DNA of 49,455 bases from a virus. Positions 18,178-27,159 of this stretch are shown here, one piece after another; position 1 is the first letter of the stretch, and every line of letters begins with the position of its first letter. The notes under the pieces were generated by a model. The model was not told where the DNA came from. It saw only the letters and a list, made by a program, of their open reading frames with translations, and made no database searches. The stretch is taken from the IMG/VR virus record IMGVR_UViG_3300025623_000443, positions 1-49,455 of that record; one strand, 5' to 3'. Both the position numbers and the translations under genes were made by a program.

Positions 18178-18633
18178 GTGCTCCGCATAGAGGCTGTCTT
18201 CAAGGTGGGGCCGGTTCACATAGGTGACTCGGTCTTCCACCCACCCGACCTACTGCACCACATGACCGAGGAGCTGCCCGTGAGGAAGATGAGGAAGCGA
18301 GCTGCGCCCGACCCCCCAACGCGGCCAGAGAAGCACGCAAACACCCCCTGCTGGCATCCAGTGGGGGCCACCATGCGTGCTCGGGGGAGGGCCTCCGGCG
18401 CGACGCACTACGGTCCGGGGGCGTGGGACAAAATCCCGTACACCCTCGAAGTAACCGGAGAGGTCGAACTCTACACGCCGGCTGCGTACACCCTCGAAGA
18501 GGTCCGTGAGACGCAGGACATCGCTGCCCAGCTCGCGAAGGGAGCAGTCCTCCGACACCTGCAGCCGTTTCACGAGGACCTCGTCGAGCAAATCAGAACA
18601 ACCCTTTTCCCGGAGCTATTCAATGGCCGATGA
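18178..18633 (+). CDS. Unrecognised small protein, 151 residues
   Basis: GTG 18178 follows the previous TAG without a gap. The N-terminal half is basic and Pro/Arg-rich and the C-terminal half is helical (TLEEVRETQDIAAQLAKGAV). The end overlaps the next ATG (18623). A start further inside the frame is possible because the first 60 residues have an unremarkable composition. No family is recognised. Confidence 0.55.
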   Translation: MLRIEAVFKVGPVHIGDSVFHPPDLLHHMTEELPVRKMRKRAAPDPPTRPEKHANTPCWHPVGATMRARGRASGATHYGPGAWDKIPYTLEVTGEVELYTPAAYTLEEVRETQDIAAQLAKGAVLRHLQPFHEDLVEQIRTTLFPELFNGR

Positions 18634-18907
18634 GCCTCTTGTCGAGATGCCGCAAGTGATCGCCAACGGGTGTCACCTGCTCAGCGTCAGCCTCGACTTC
18701 CAAAGTGGGGGCATGGTGCTGGCGGAGCCCAACATCACAGCCTTCGTTGCCCTGACACAAACCAAAGAAGGCGAGCAGCCGCGGGAGCTGGGTCGGATGG
18801 AACTTCGCGATGTCGGGGAGTTCGTTGAGGATGAAGCCCAGGCGCTGGTCTCCAAGCTCATCCCCACCATCATGGGCATCCTCGCCAAGGGAAATCCGGA
18901 GACCTGA
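18623..18907 (+). CDS. Unrecognised small acidic protein, 94 residues
   Basis: ATG 18623 overlaps the end of the preceding gene by 11 bases. The product begins MADEPLVEMPQVIANGCHLL, has an alternating hydrophobic pattern suggesting beta strands, and ends in a helix (DEAQALVSKLIPTIMGILAKG). It immediately precedes the DnaB-like helicase gene and could be a helicase partner, but this is only positional inference. Confidence 0.6.
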   Translation: MADEPLVEMPQVIANGCHLLSVSLDFQSGGMVLAEPNITAFVALTQTKEGEQPRELGRMELRDVGEFVEDEAQALVSKLIPTIMGILAKGNPET

Positions 18908-18908
18908 C

Positions 18909-20327
18909 GTGGCGGCAAACTGGGAACTTCAACTGGTGTCAGCCATCTTGTCCGCCGAGGACAGGAAGGAAGCGATGGCGTACGCGCTGGAGAATGGCAT
19001 CAGGCTGGAGCTATTCGGCACCATGGCCCCGAGCACTGTGTGGGCCTGGATGCACAGCGTGTATACGAACCGGCGACGGTTTGGGGCTGTGCCTTCCCGC
19101 CAGAAGGCTTTGGAGCAGTTCAAAAACCTTGAGCTGCCTACGCCCATAGAGGAGCTAGAGACCCTTGTAGACTACGTCAAGTCCTCCCACATCCACCGTA
19201 AGACCACCTTGCTGGTGGCTGACTGGGAGGCCGAGGCCAAAGCCAACCCCATCCAGGCGCTCACGGAACTCAAGAGCAAGCTCGACACACTCACCGAAAC
19301 CGAGATTAGGTCGGACGACGTCGTCTGGCGTGAGCGCGCGTTCACTGACCTACTGGAGAACCTTGGAGCGAAAGATGAGAACGCCGGCCTAACGGGGCTT
19401 CCTTTCCCGTGGGCGGTCATGAACGAGAACACCGGGGGACTTCAGCCAGGAGACCTTGTGCTCTTGTGGGCGCTGCCCAAGTCGAAAAAGACCTGGATAG
19501 GTCTCGTGATGGCGAACTACCTGATGGAGTGCGGGTACCGGGTCCTCGTCTACTCCAAGGAGATGGTGTGGGACAAGATTCGGGACCGGATTGCCTGCAT
19601 CAAAGCGATGATTGGATACGCAGGCTTCACGAAGAACACCCTGCGTGCCGATGAGCGCTTCAGGCTGCTTGCGGCTATTGAGCAGACGGTCAGCGCTGAG
19701 TACCCCGGTGAACTCATCTTCACGAGCTGCGACAGGCCGGATGGGTCCGCTGGTGGCCCCGCAGAACTCCGGGCCAAGATCCAGACGTACAAGCCGCACT
19801 TCGTCTTCCTGGACTCCAGCTACATGCTGGAGCTACCGGGGGTCAAAGACGCGTACGACTGGCGGGCCATCGCGGGAATTACCCGCGCTCTGAAGCAAAT
19901 CAGCAAGTCCACGGGCATTCCCATGCTCGCCATCATGCAGGAGAACGAGCGCCTCGCGCTGAAGTACGGGAACAAGGGCCGCGGCACGGCCTCCATCTCG
20001 ATGTTCTCCAACATGATTCAGGACGCTGACGTTGGCATCCGGGTAGTCAACCATCCGACTCGCGATGAGACATCGCTGGTGATGGCCGCCTGCCGAGAGA
20101 CCAACTGGCCGGGCTGTACCATCCACACCAAGCTCTGCCAGAACTTCGACTACGCGCACGACCATCTCTACGGTATCGAGGAGGTCAGCGATGCCGAGGA
20201 AGAGGGGATGCCCGACCCGCCAGAGGACCTGCCGGATATTCGACCTGGGGCCTCCTTCGCAGACCAGTACCTGAACCCCGACGCGGACTTCGACCTGAAT
20301 CCCACCGAGCCTGAACCCGAGGCGTAG
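18909..20327 (+). CDS. DnaB-like replicative helicase with altered P-loop
   Basis: GTG 18909, one base after the previous stop, gives 472 residues. The N-terminal part (about 1-150) is helical like the DnaB N-domain. The RecA-fold part contains GGLQPGDLVLLWALPKSKKTW, VLVYSKEM, the Walker B-like HFVFLDSSYML, and LAIMQENERLALKYG. This order matches DnaB/gp41-type helicases that unwind DNA ahead of the phage fork. The P-loop reads ALPKSKKT where DnaB has ARPSMGKT, so the glycine before the catalytic lysine is Lys. The C-terminal tail is acidic (about the last 45 residues). The primase gene follows 2 bases later, as expected for a helicase-primase pair. Confidence 0.78.
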   Translation: MAANWELQLVSAILSAEDRKEAMAYALENGIRLELFGTMAPSTVWAWMHSVYTNRRRFGAVPSRQKALEQFKNLELPTPIEELETLVDYVKSSHIHRKTTLLVADWEAEAKANPIQALTELKSKLDTLTETEIRSDDVVWRERAFTDLLENLGAKDENAGLTGLPFPWAVMNENTGGLQPGDLVLLWALPKSKKTWIGLVMANYLMECGYRVLVYSKEMVWDKIRDRIACIKAMIGYAGFTKNTLRADERFRLLAAIEQTVSAEYPGELIFTSCDRPDGSAGGPAELRAKIQTYKPHFVFLDSSYMLELPGVKDAYDWRAIAGITRALKQISKSTGIPMLAIMQENERLALKYGNKGRGTASISMFSNMIQDADVGIRVVNHPTRDETSLVMAACRETNWPGCTIHTKLCQNFDYAHDHLYGIEEVSDAEEEGMPDPPEDLPDIRPGASFADQYLNPDADFDLNPTEPEPEA

Positions 20328-20329
20328 CC

Positions 20330-21349
20330 ATGCTGCTGTTCGACACCGTTGAGCTGCTGCGGCCATACATGCGCTTTGGGCACTACGGCGAAGGTGCCCA
20401 CGACCTTCCTGCCTACTGCCCGTTCCACGAGCGGAGTAGCCGCCCAACGCTCTACATCTACGTGGGGCCGCCCACTGATACCAAGTTCCCTGGGGCGGCG
20501 TTCTGCTTCAAGTGCAACGAAGGCTGGTCCCTCCCGGGCCTCCTCAGTGCAGTTGAGGCGCCGAGCAGCATCGTCAAGCAGGTCCGTGACCACCTGGGGC
20601 AGCTCCCGAAACCCAAGCGCGACCCTGGAAACCTAGTCGACCTGGAGATGGACACCCTGCCCGAAGCGCTGCTTGGGGCGTACGAGTTCATCCCCAAGGC
20701 CCTGCTCGACGACGGCTTCACCCGAGAGACCATCCAGCTCCACGACCTCGGGTTCGACCGGATGAAGAAGCGCATCACGTTTCCCATCCGAAACCACCAT
20801 GGCCAGTTCGTTGCCCTGTCGGGCCGGGCGGTCCGTGAGTGGGACCCCATGCGCTACAAGGTCTACACAGGGAAAGACTTTGGCATCGGGCAGAAATACG
20901 ACCCCCCGAAAGGGAAGGTGTTATGGGGGCTCGACAAGTTCTGGATGACCCGCCTCACGGCGGGAAAAGACCTGCCTCCCCTCATCCTATGTGAGGGGTT
21001 CAAAGCCAAGATGTGGGTCGAGCAAGCTGGGTTCCCGCACTCCGTCGCGTTGATGGGGACGTGGGTCACAAAAGAGCAGCTTTTCCTCTTGCAATGTATA
21101 TCAAGCAGGATAATACTACTGCTTGACAATGACATCCCTGGCATCACCGCAGTCAACAAGCAAGCCGAGCGGCTCGTCCGCCAGGGGCTTGAACTGGAGT
21201 TTGGGAACTACGGCACCCGGGACGAAATCAGCCCGGACGACCTGAGCATCGAACGAGTGAACCAAGCCATCGATACGAGTCTCACTCTGCGCCAATGGAG
21301 AAACTTCCATGACGTCGAGCGGCCTCCGCTGAAGAAATACAATGAGTAA
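20330..21349 (+). CDS. DnaG-type DNA primase
   Basis: The 339-residue protein has an N-terminal zinc-finger pattern CPFH then FCFKC (about residues 30-65) and a Toprim domain with ILCEGFKAKMWVEQAGF followed by ALMGT and IILLLDNDIPG (about 220-270). These are the metal-binding Glu and Asp-x-Asp motifs of DnaG-like primases, which make RNA primers on the lagging strand. It is shorter than host DnaG and has no helicase-binding C-domain. It directly follows the DnaB-like helicase. Its TAA is 16 bases before the next start. Confidence 0.88.
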   Translation: MLLFDTVELLRPYMRFGHYGEGAHDLPAYCPFHERSSRPTLYIYVGPPTDTKFPGAAFCFKCNEGWSLPGLLSAVEAPSSIVKQVRDHLGQLPKPKRDPGNLVDLEMDTLPEALLGAYEFIPKALLDDGFTRETIQLHDLGFDRMKKRITFPIRNHHGQFVALSGRAVREWDPMRYKVYTGKDFGIGQKYDPPKGKVLWGLDKFWMTRLTAGKDLPPLILCEGFKAKMWVEQAGFPHSVALMGTWVTKEQLFLLQCISSRIILLLDNDIPGITAVNKQAERLVRQGLELEFGNYGTRDEISPDDLSIERVNQAIDTSLTLRQWRNFHDVERPPLKKYNE

Positions 21350-21365
21350 GGAAGGAGTCCCGTCC

Positions 21366-22583
21366 ATGAGTACGTGGGCCGATTGGAGCGCGTCCAACAA
21401 GGATGCACAGCAGGCCGCTAAGGCCACCGTGAACAAGCGTCAAGGAACCCCGCCCATCTGGCGACTGCGTCAGGACTTGCGTTGGCGTCCGCAGGCTGAC
21501 CCCGGGGCTGGTCAGCGGCACCCAAATGTAGCCGCCATCGAGTACGACCCCATCCGCATGCGCTTCGTCATGCAGGAGGATGGCCCCTGGACCCACCTGA
21601 TGGGGAAGTGGGTGTGGGACGGCAAGCGTAACCGCTTCGTCATCTCCAACTCGTGGAACAACCAGAAGCCCGTCCCCTGTCTGCTCTGGTACGCCTGCGT
21701 CAGCGAGGGCGACGAGGAGGAGAAGCAGCGCTTCTTCGCGGACGACATGTACGCCCTGGAGGTCGAGCTTCTCGAAGACTTCCACGTCGAGCAGGTCCCC
21801 ATGAAGAAGCAGGGCCGGTTCTACGAGAACTGGCACCGCTGCGAGGGCGTAGACGAAGACGGCAAGAGCCTCTGCAAGCGCTGCGACGATGAAGGCGAGA
21901 CGGTCTTCGGCCGGAAGGTCTTCGTCCTCTTCTTCGACCGCTCGAAGAAGCAGTTCGAGGAGATGATCGAGACCAAGGGCGACGCCTGCGCTGGGTGCCA
22001 GGAAGGCACCATCAACGTCTACGGCTACGTCTGCTCCAACGAGGCGTGTGACCACGTCTTCGGGCACAAGAAGAACGGCCCGGAGTACACGGAGCACGAG
22101 GCGAAGGCGTGGGAGGAGAATGAGGTCAAGTGCCCCAAGTGCAAGGAAGAGGATTGGCCGACTCCGCTGTTCCGCTGCCTCCACCGGAAGGGGTACGGGA
22201 AGAACCGCAAGTGGGTGGCTGGCTGCGACGAGCCCATCTACGAGAACCCGTGGGCCTACACCTACCTCATCAAGACCACCAAGGCAGGGCGGTCGGACTC
22301 CTACGCCATCGAGGGGTTTGAGTTCATCGAGGACGGCGACCTGCCCGAGCTGACTGGCATCCCCGCGGCACTGCGGGAGCTGGACATGGAAGAGCTTCTG
22401 GGGCGCATCGACCTCAAGAGCCAGAAGTTCGCGCTCAACCTGGATTCCACCCCGTTCGACCTCGACGACGCACAGCAGGTGCTCGACCGCTTCTTCGCGG
22501 CCGATGCTGACGTCGAAGACGCGGACTCCATCCCCATCGAAGACGGCGACATGCCCGACATCGACGACCCGACCCCCTACTGA
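21366..22583 (+). CDS. Zinc-ribbon protein with acidic tail, candidate ssDNA-binding protein
   Basis: ATG 21366 is chosen over an in-frame ATG 21342 because GGAAGGAG lies 8 bases upstream. The 405-residue protein has several Cys pairs (CKRC, CAGC, CSNEAC, KCPKCK) that form two or more zinc sites around residues 160-265, many aromatic residues, and a strongly acidic C-terminus. An acidic tail plus position between primase and DNA polymerase is typical of phage single-stranded DNA-binding proteins such as T4 gp32. No specific sequence match is recalled, so the role is inferred. Confidence 0.55.
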   Translation: MSTWADWSASNKDAQQAAKATVNKRQGTPPIWRLRQDLRWRPQADPGAGQRHPNVAAIEYDPIRMRFVMQEDGPWTHLMGKWVWDGKRNRFVISNSWNNQKPVPCLLWYACVSEGDEEEKQRFFADDMYALEVELLEDFHVEQVPMKKQGRFYENWHRCEGVDEDGKSLCKRCDDEGETVFGRKVFVLFFDRSKKQFEEMIETKGDACAGCQEGTINVYGYVCSNEACDHVFGHKKNGPEYTEHEAKAWEENEVKCPKCKEEDWPTPLFRCLHRKGYGKNRKWVAGCDEPIYENPWAYTYLIKTTKAGRSDSYAIEGFEFIEDGDLPELTGIPAALRELDMEELLGRIDLKSQKFALNLDSTPFDLDDAQQVLDRFFAADADVEDADSIPIEDGDMPDIDDPTPY

Positions 22584-22595
22584 CCGGAGTACCCC

Positions 22596-25394
22596 TTGGG
22601 TAAGTTCGCCGTCCTTCCTCCTACCATGCTCATCAAGACGCGGCAGGAGGCCGAAGTCGCCCTCGCCCAGCTGCGCATTGGGAAGGGCGGCAAGCGCTCT
22701 CGCGTAGTCGCGATTGACACTGAGACCACCGGCTTGAGCCGGCAACGCGACTACGCGCTCATCATGAGCCTTTCTACCGGGCCGAACCGCTACGCGATAT
22801 GGCCCGAGGCGTTCTCCTACTTCACGGAGTACCTAGAAGACCCTGAGCTACAGCTGCTCATGTGGAACGCCAACTTCGACACCTGGATGCTGCGGAACGC
22901 CGGCATCGACATCTACCGCAACTGCGACCGCACGACCTACCGCGTCTTCGACGCCATGATTATGCACGCGCTGGATTACGACGACCGGCCGCACACACTG
23001 AAGTACGCAGCCAAGGAGATGCTCGGCATCGTTATGGTGGACTTCAAGGCCACCTTCGGCGCGCAGATGCGCACCCGGAAGCTGCACGAGATATTCCTGG
23101 ACCCCGCCAATGAGCCTGTCGTGGCGAACTACGCGGGGCTCGACGCCTACTCAACCTTCGCCCTGGCAGTCGCGCTCCAGAAGAAACTATTAGCGACTAA
23201 TACTGGTGTCGAGGAGTACCCCACCCTGTGGGACTACTTCCGGCACACCGAGGTCCCCTTCACCCGGGTCCTCTTCGAGTGCGAGAGCAACGGCATCGGG
23301 CTGGACAAGCACCGGCTCATCGCAATCGCGCCTGAACTCGACCGCAAGATGATTGCCCTCATGCGGTGGTTCGTGAAGAAGACCAAGAAGGTGGGCATCA
23401 ACCTCAACTCAAACCCGCAGATGATTGAGCTGTTCTTTGGGGACCTGGGGTACAACCCCCCCTCGTACACCGAGAAAGGTGCCCCACAGCTCCCGCAGAA
23501 GTGGTTGTCGCGCATCGCTTCTGATGGTTGTGTCTACGCGGACAAGTTGCTCGCCTACCGCGACCTGAAGAAGAAGCAAGCCACCTACGTGCGTGGGCTG
23601 CTCAAGTTGGAGCACCGCGGGCGCATCCACACCACGTACAAGCAAGCTGGTGCTCGTACCGGCCGCCTATCGAGCGCGGATCCGAATTTACAAAATCAAC
23701 CTGGGTACATCCGCTTCGCCTACATCGCGGGCGAAGAAAAAGTACTAATTGCTAGGGATTACTGCTTCGCAACCGGCACCCTGGTTGACACCCCGCTCGG
23801 CCCTCGGCCGATTGAATCTTTGCAGGTGGGGGACCCTGTCTTCTCCTACGACCCTGACAGGCGGGTTCCTGTAGTAGGTACCGTAGATGAGCACCACGCT
23901 GTCGGCGTTGAGCCCGTCGTTGAGATTGAGCTGGACAACGGAGAGCGGATTGTCTGCACGGGCGAGCACAAGTTCATGGTTTGTCCTGAGAAGTACGTGG
24001 CAGACCCCATTGGCGTAGAGGCGCAGGACCTAATCCCTGGAATGCGCCTGCTTCCTCTGCGGAGGGCGTACGGGGGGACGAACCGAAATTACGAGCATCT
24101 CTACGCCCATCAAGCGGTCGTTTATTCCAAGACGCACACAGAGGTAGCGGCCTGGGCGATGGGCGCCCGCCCTGAGGGCTACCACACGCACCACAAGGAC
24201 GGAGACAGCCTAAACAACCACCCCGATAACCTGGAGTACCTGGACGCCCGCCTGCACCTCTCCGAGCACGCGAAGGAGTCTTGTACGCGTCAATGGCGGG
24301 ACCCTGAGACGCGTGCAGCCATGCAGTCGGGTATCCGTCAGAGCATCGCCGACCGTGGGGGCTACAACGGGAAAAACAATCCCCGTCATGGCGACCGTAG
24401 GGGGCGGGTGTACACCGCCTGCCTGTTCTGTGACCAACCGATAGAGACATTCGCTTCTACGAAGAAGAAGTACTGCTCCCGTACCTGTTACTTCGACCAC
24501 AAAAGACAGGGAGGAAACCACAAGGTCGTAGCTGTCCGGCAGCTGCAAGTAAACCAGCAGGTGTGGAGCATCGGAGTAGCGCCGCACAGAAACTACGCGC
24601 TGGCTGCAGGGGTCTTCGTAAAGAACAGCCAACTGGAGATGCGCATCGTCGCGCACTTCAGCCAGGAGCCCAATCTCATCCAGGCTATCCGTAGTGGGCA
24701 GGATGTCCACTGCTCCTGCGCCGCGCTCATGTTCAAGCTGCCTTACGACGAAATCATGGCAGCTCGGGCACGGGACGACGAGATCGACGAACTGAAAAAG
24801 GCCGGGCACCCGTACGAGCCGCTGAGTCCCCGAGAGATAGAGTGCCTCACGGCCCGGAAGGCGGCCAAGGCCATCAACTTCGGCCTGATTTACGGCATGG
24901 GTCCGCAGAAGCTCAGCCGAGAGCTGCGGGTCAAGGTGGAGGTCGCCAAGGACTACATCCGCACGTACTTCCAGCAGATGCCCGGGGTGCAGGACCACCT
25001 TCGTCGGGTCATTGGTTTAGCCGAAGAGTCCGGGGTAGTCACCACCATTCTCGGTCGGCGGCGGCAAATCCCGGGCATCTGGTCCCACCTACGCGGGGAT
25101 ATCGCCCAGGCGGAACGCCGCGCCAAGAACACTCCCATCCAGGGGACCGCGGCGGACGTCACCAAGATGGCCATGATTAAGACCTACGAGGATGACTGGC
25201 TCTACGAGATGGGCTACCGCATGCTCCTACAGGTCCACGATGAAATCGTCGGGGAGGCCCCAATCTCCGCGGCTCGTAATCCCCGTTTTGTTGGACGCCT
25301 CCAGCACCATATGGAACACTCGTTGCCATATGACCTGCTGGTCCCCCTAGACACCACCGGAAAAGACGCGGCCGACTGGGCTGGGTGCAAGTAA
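22596..25394 (+). CDS. Family A DNA polymerase with 3'-5' exonuclease and intein
   Basis: TTG 22596 (GGAG nearby) gives 932 residues, 644 after splicing. The exonuclease domain shows VVAIDTETTGL (D41, E43), WNANFDTWML and YAGLDAYSTFALA. The polymerase domain has TGRLSSADPNLQNQP, motif A LIARDY-SQLEMRIVAHF (split by the intein), motif B ARKAAKAINFGLIYGMG near 752-767 and motif C LLQVHDEIVGE near 880. This is a PolI-like replicative polymerase with proofreading and no 5' nuclease domain. It follows the primase and the candidate ssDNA-binding gene. Palindrome copy 5 lies inside and encodes L-L-A-T-N. Confidence 0.95.
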   Translation: MGKFAVLPPTMLIKTRQEAEVALAQLRIGKGGKRSRVVAIDTETTGLSRQRDYALIMSLSTGPNRYAIWPEAFSYFTEYLEDPELQLLMWNANFDTWMLRNAGIDIYRNCDRTTYRVFDAMIMHALDYDDRPHTLKYAAKEMLGIVMVDFKATFGAQMRTRKLHEIFLDPANEPVVANYAGLDAYSTFALAVALQKKLLATNTGVEEYPTLWDYFRHTEVPFTRVLFECESNGIGLDKHRLIAIAPELDRKMIALMRWFVKKTKKVGINLNSNPQMIELFFGDLGYNPPSYTEKGAPQLPQKWLSRIASDGCVYADKLLAYRDLKKKQATYVRGLLKLEHRGRIHTTYKQAGARTGRLSSADPNLQNQPGYIRFAYIAGEEKVLIARDYCFATGTLVDTPLGPRPIESLQVGDPVFSYDPDRRVPVVGTVDEHHAVGVEPVVEIELDNGERIVCTGEHKFMVCPEKYVADPIGVEAQDLIPGMRLLPLRRAYGGTNRNYEHLYAHQAVVYSKTHTEVAAWAMGARPEGYHTHHKDGDSLNNHPDNLEYLDARLHLSEHAKESCTRQWRDPETRAAMQSGIRQSIADRGGYNGKNNPRHGDRRGRVYTACLFCDQPIETFASTKKKYCSRTCYFDHKRQGGNHKVVAVRQLQVNQQVWSIGVAPHRNYALAAGVFVKNSQLEMRIVAHFSQEPNLIQAIRSGQDVHCSCAALMFKLPYDEIMAARARDDEIDELKKAGHPYEPLSPREIECLTARKAAKAINFGLIYGMGPQKLSRELRVKVEVAKDYIRTYFQQMPGVQDHLRRVIGLAEESGVVTTILGRRRQIPGIWSHLRGDIAQAERRAKNTPIQGTAADVTKMAMIKTYEDDWLYEMGYRMLLQVHDEIVGEAPISAARNPRFVGRLQHHMEHSLPYDLLVPLDTTGKDAADWAGCK
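23188..23202. repeat. Dispersed palindrome copy 5 (TATTAGCGACTAATA)
   Basis: Perfect arms, CGA centre, inside the DNA polymerase gene, encoding L-L-A-T-N-T. Confidence 0.9.
23763..24626 (+). other. Intein in DNA polymerase motif A, with HNH endonuclease
   Basis: Residues 390-677 (288 aa) separate ARDY from SQLE in the catalytic motif A. It starts CFATGTLVDTPLGPRPIESL, has block B-like RIVCTGEHKFMV, an HNH core HHKDGDSLNNHPDNLEYL near 531-549, and a Cys4-like zinc element CLFCDQPI ... CSRTC before the C-terminal splicing block. It ends GVFVKN with Ser as +1. The penultimate residue is Lys rather than His. Insertion in an essential catalytic site is typical of inteins. Confidence 0.92.
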
Positions 25395-25404
25395 GGAGCC
25401 GCCC

Positions 25405-25710
25405 ATGATGGGACGAGTTTGTGACATCTGCCATGGGGCTAGGAGCGTCCCGACAAATCCCGTCTGCCCTGCGTGCAATGGCACGGGGACCTCCGAGGCT
25501 AGGGGACAGATATCCCCGCTCCACACGATAGGACCGGGGGTTGGACGGATAGGCACAGTCTGCCCGACTTGCGGGTACGTCTCTGAGGTTGGCAGCGCCC
25601 ACGTCTGTCTTCCGCTTGTCCTCGACATGATGAGGGCTGACCCCGCCTTCATGCGCGAACTCGCGATGATGGTCGACCAAGTCCGCAACGAGGAGCACAT
25701 CGATGAGTGA
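25405..25710 (+). CDS. Small zinc-finger protein
   Basis: The 101-residue protein has CDICHGA, CPACNGTGT and CPTCGYV. The first two resemble the CxxCxGxG repeats of the DnaJ zinc domain. Such small Zn proteins are common in phage operons and may bind nucleic acid or protein. It starts 10 bases after the DNA polymerase stop and ends inside the next gene (8-base overlap). No specific function is recognised. Confidence 0.65.
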   Translation: MMGRVCDICHGARSVPTNPVCPACNGTGTSEARGQISPLHTIGPGVGRIGTVCPTCGYVSEVGSAHVCLPLVLDMMRADPAFMRELAMMVDQVRNEEHIDE

Positions 25711-25945
25711 CTTGCCCGACCCGCCATACTCGATGGGCTGTCGAGTGGTGCCTACCACCTGCAGCCTTTGCGAGCGGGAGGTTACCCCTGGAAAAGAGGA
25801 GCTTCACCGGAGCCTCTGTGAGCTGACCGCGTCCCTGCTAACCGGCATGCTCAACCGCCCCAGCTACGCCCGGCAGATTTTCCCTGTAACGGAACTCCCG
25901 CCGGAAGAGCTTGTGGACCTGGAGGGGGTACATGAGGACGTCTGA
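25703..25945 (+). CDS. Unrecognised small protein with possible zinc site, 80 residues
   Basis: ATG 25703 overlaps the end of the zinc-finger gene and the stop overlaps the next gene. The sequence contains CSLCEREVTPGKEELHRSLC, a CxxC...H...C arrangement like a classical small zinc finger. The rest is helical. The function is unknown; overlap on both sides supports it as a real cistron. Confidence 0.6.
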   Translation: MSDLPDPPYSMGCRVVPTTCSLCEREVTPGKEELHRSLCELTASLLTGMLNRPSYARQIFPVTELPPEELVDLEGVHEDV

Positions 25946-26516
25946 CTACCCGAAGGAGCCCTTTACCGCGCCGCCGGCACTCACCCTGCTCGACTACAAG
26001 GGGCGGAAGGTGGGTGTGCTCGCGGAGCTTGCGCTAAACCAGCGCTACCCCGACCCCATCTGGGGCCTGGGTACGGGGGGATTCATGCAACACCCCGCCC
26101 ACACGAAGCCCGACACAGAGCTGCGTATCCAGCGGCTCATGATCTCTGAGAGATGGGTTCGTGGGCTCAAAGCCGACATCAAGTGGTTCCGCGAAATCGG
26201 AGAGAAGGCAGAAGCGGCGGAGATGGAGTCGGACGGCTGGGCTGGTGGGGCGCCCTTCAGCATCGGCCCAACGGATGCAGCGCACCCCACTGAGCTGGAG
26301 GGCTTGCTGCTCCTTCCGACGAGCTTCAACTACACGGTGACCACCAACGGCGACATGCGCATCATCGAAGACGTCAAATTCCTCGGGCTCAGACTCCCCG
26401 AGGCAATCCGCATGTCCACAGGCAACCCCCGTATGGCTCACGCCGTGAAGAGATTTACTGACGCCCTACTTCCGCGTAGGCCGTCCCTGGACGAGACGAT
26501 GCACGAGGATATCTAG
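25932..26516 (+). CDS. Unrecognised protein, 194 residues
   Basis: ATG 25932 is chosen because GGAGGGGG stands just before it; the frame is open a little further upstream. The product begins MRTSDYPKEPFTAPPALTLL and contains a beta-rich N-terminus followed by helices and a segment with FNYTVTTNGDMRIIEDV. No motif for catalysis or membrane insertion is seen. It overlaps the preceding gene by 14 bases and precedes a GTG-start gene by 1 base. Confidence 0.65.
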   Translation: MRTSDYPKEPFTAPPALTLLDYKGRKVGVLAELALNQRYPDPIWGLGTGGFMQHPAHTKPDTELRIQRLMISERWVRGLKADIKWFREIGEKAEAAEMESDGWAGGAPFSIGPTDAAHPTELEGLLLLPTSFNYTVTTNGDMRIIEDVKFLGLRLPEAIRMSTGNPRMAHAVKRFTDALLPRRPSLDETMHEDI

Positions 26517-26517
26517 T

Positions 26518-26778
26518 GTGACCGAGAACAACCTGCGGATTCTGGAGATTGGCGGACGGCACATTCCTGTCACCACCACACGGGGCCGCGCACCCGGGAA
26601 GGAGCATTCGATGACTATGGAAAAGTACGGGGTCGACACCGAGAAGGCGGAAGAGCTGGTCCGGCGGAAGCTGGCGAAGGACACGTCTGAGGGCCTGGAG
26701 AAGGTCGCGAGCGGTGAGGCCGACAAGCTCATCGACGATGACAAGAAGAAGGACGACGAGGATGGAGACGGCAGCTGA
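26518..26778 (+). CDS. Small charged protein, 86 residues
   Basis: GTG 26518 follows the previous TAG by one base. The product begins MTENNLRILEIGGRHIPVTT, is helical in the middle and ends in a strongly charged Lys/Asp tail. Its stop overlaps the next ATG (26762). A charged tail like this often marks proteins that bind nucleic acid or partner proteins, but nothing specific can be said. Confidence 0.6.
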   Translation: MTENNLRILEIGGRHIPVTTTRGRAPGKEHSMTMEKYGVDTEKAEELVRRKLAKDTSEGLEKVASGEADKLIDDDKKKDDEDGDGS

Positions 26779-27157
26779 GCGGAAAACCCGTGGGTGCACC
26801 CCTTGCACCGTCTGCGAGACGATGGACTGCATCTGGTTGGGTGGTTGGGGTGCGCCGAACGACCGTCCTGACCTGAGCGGTATCCGCCTCGACAAGATGG
26901 AGTACAGCGAGAAGTTCAACGGGTCGATTGTGACGGTCACCCCGACCACGGAAGACGGGGCGCGGTCCAAGCAGGGGCATTACCTCATCGGGCGGTTACT
27001 CCAGGAGGAGGGAGTCGAAGCAGTCATAGAGGTCCAGGCGGACGGTCGGCAGGTCCTCATTGGGCATGACGCCATCAAGCGTAGGGCGGACATGGTGTTG
27101 AAGCGGCGTGAGCGACGGAAGCGGCGACGGGTCCGCACCAAAATCATAAGGGGTTAA
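26762..27157 (+). CDS. Small basic Cys-containing protein, 131 residues
   Basis: ATG 26762 is taken as start because it overlaps the previous stop in the usual manner of this operon. The N-terminus has CTPCTVCETMDC, a possible metal site; the C-terminus is very basic (RRERRKRRRVRTK). A nucleic acid-binding role is plausible from charge. It directly precedes the recombinase gene (3-base gap), so it might be a recombination mediator; this is only positional. Confidence 0.6.
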   Translation: METAAERKTRGCTPCTVCETMDCIWLGGWGAPNDRPDLSGIRLDKMEYSEKFNGSIVTVTPTTEDGARSKQGHYLIGRLLQEEGVEAVIEVQADGRQVLIGHDAIKRRADMVLKRRERRKRRRVRTKIIRG

Positions 27158-27159
27158 GT

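Noticed and set aside
21282-22745. Leftward frame of 487 codons over the candidate ssDNA-binding gene
   Set aside because: Composition is that of a shadow frame, and the rightward gene has a ribosome-binding site and fits the operon.
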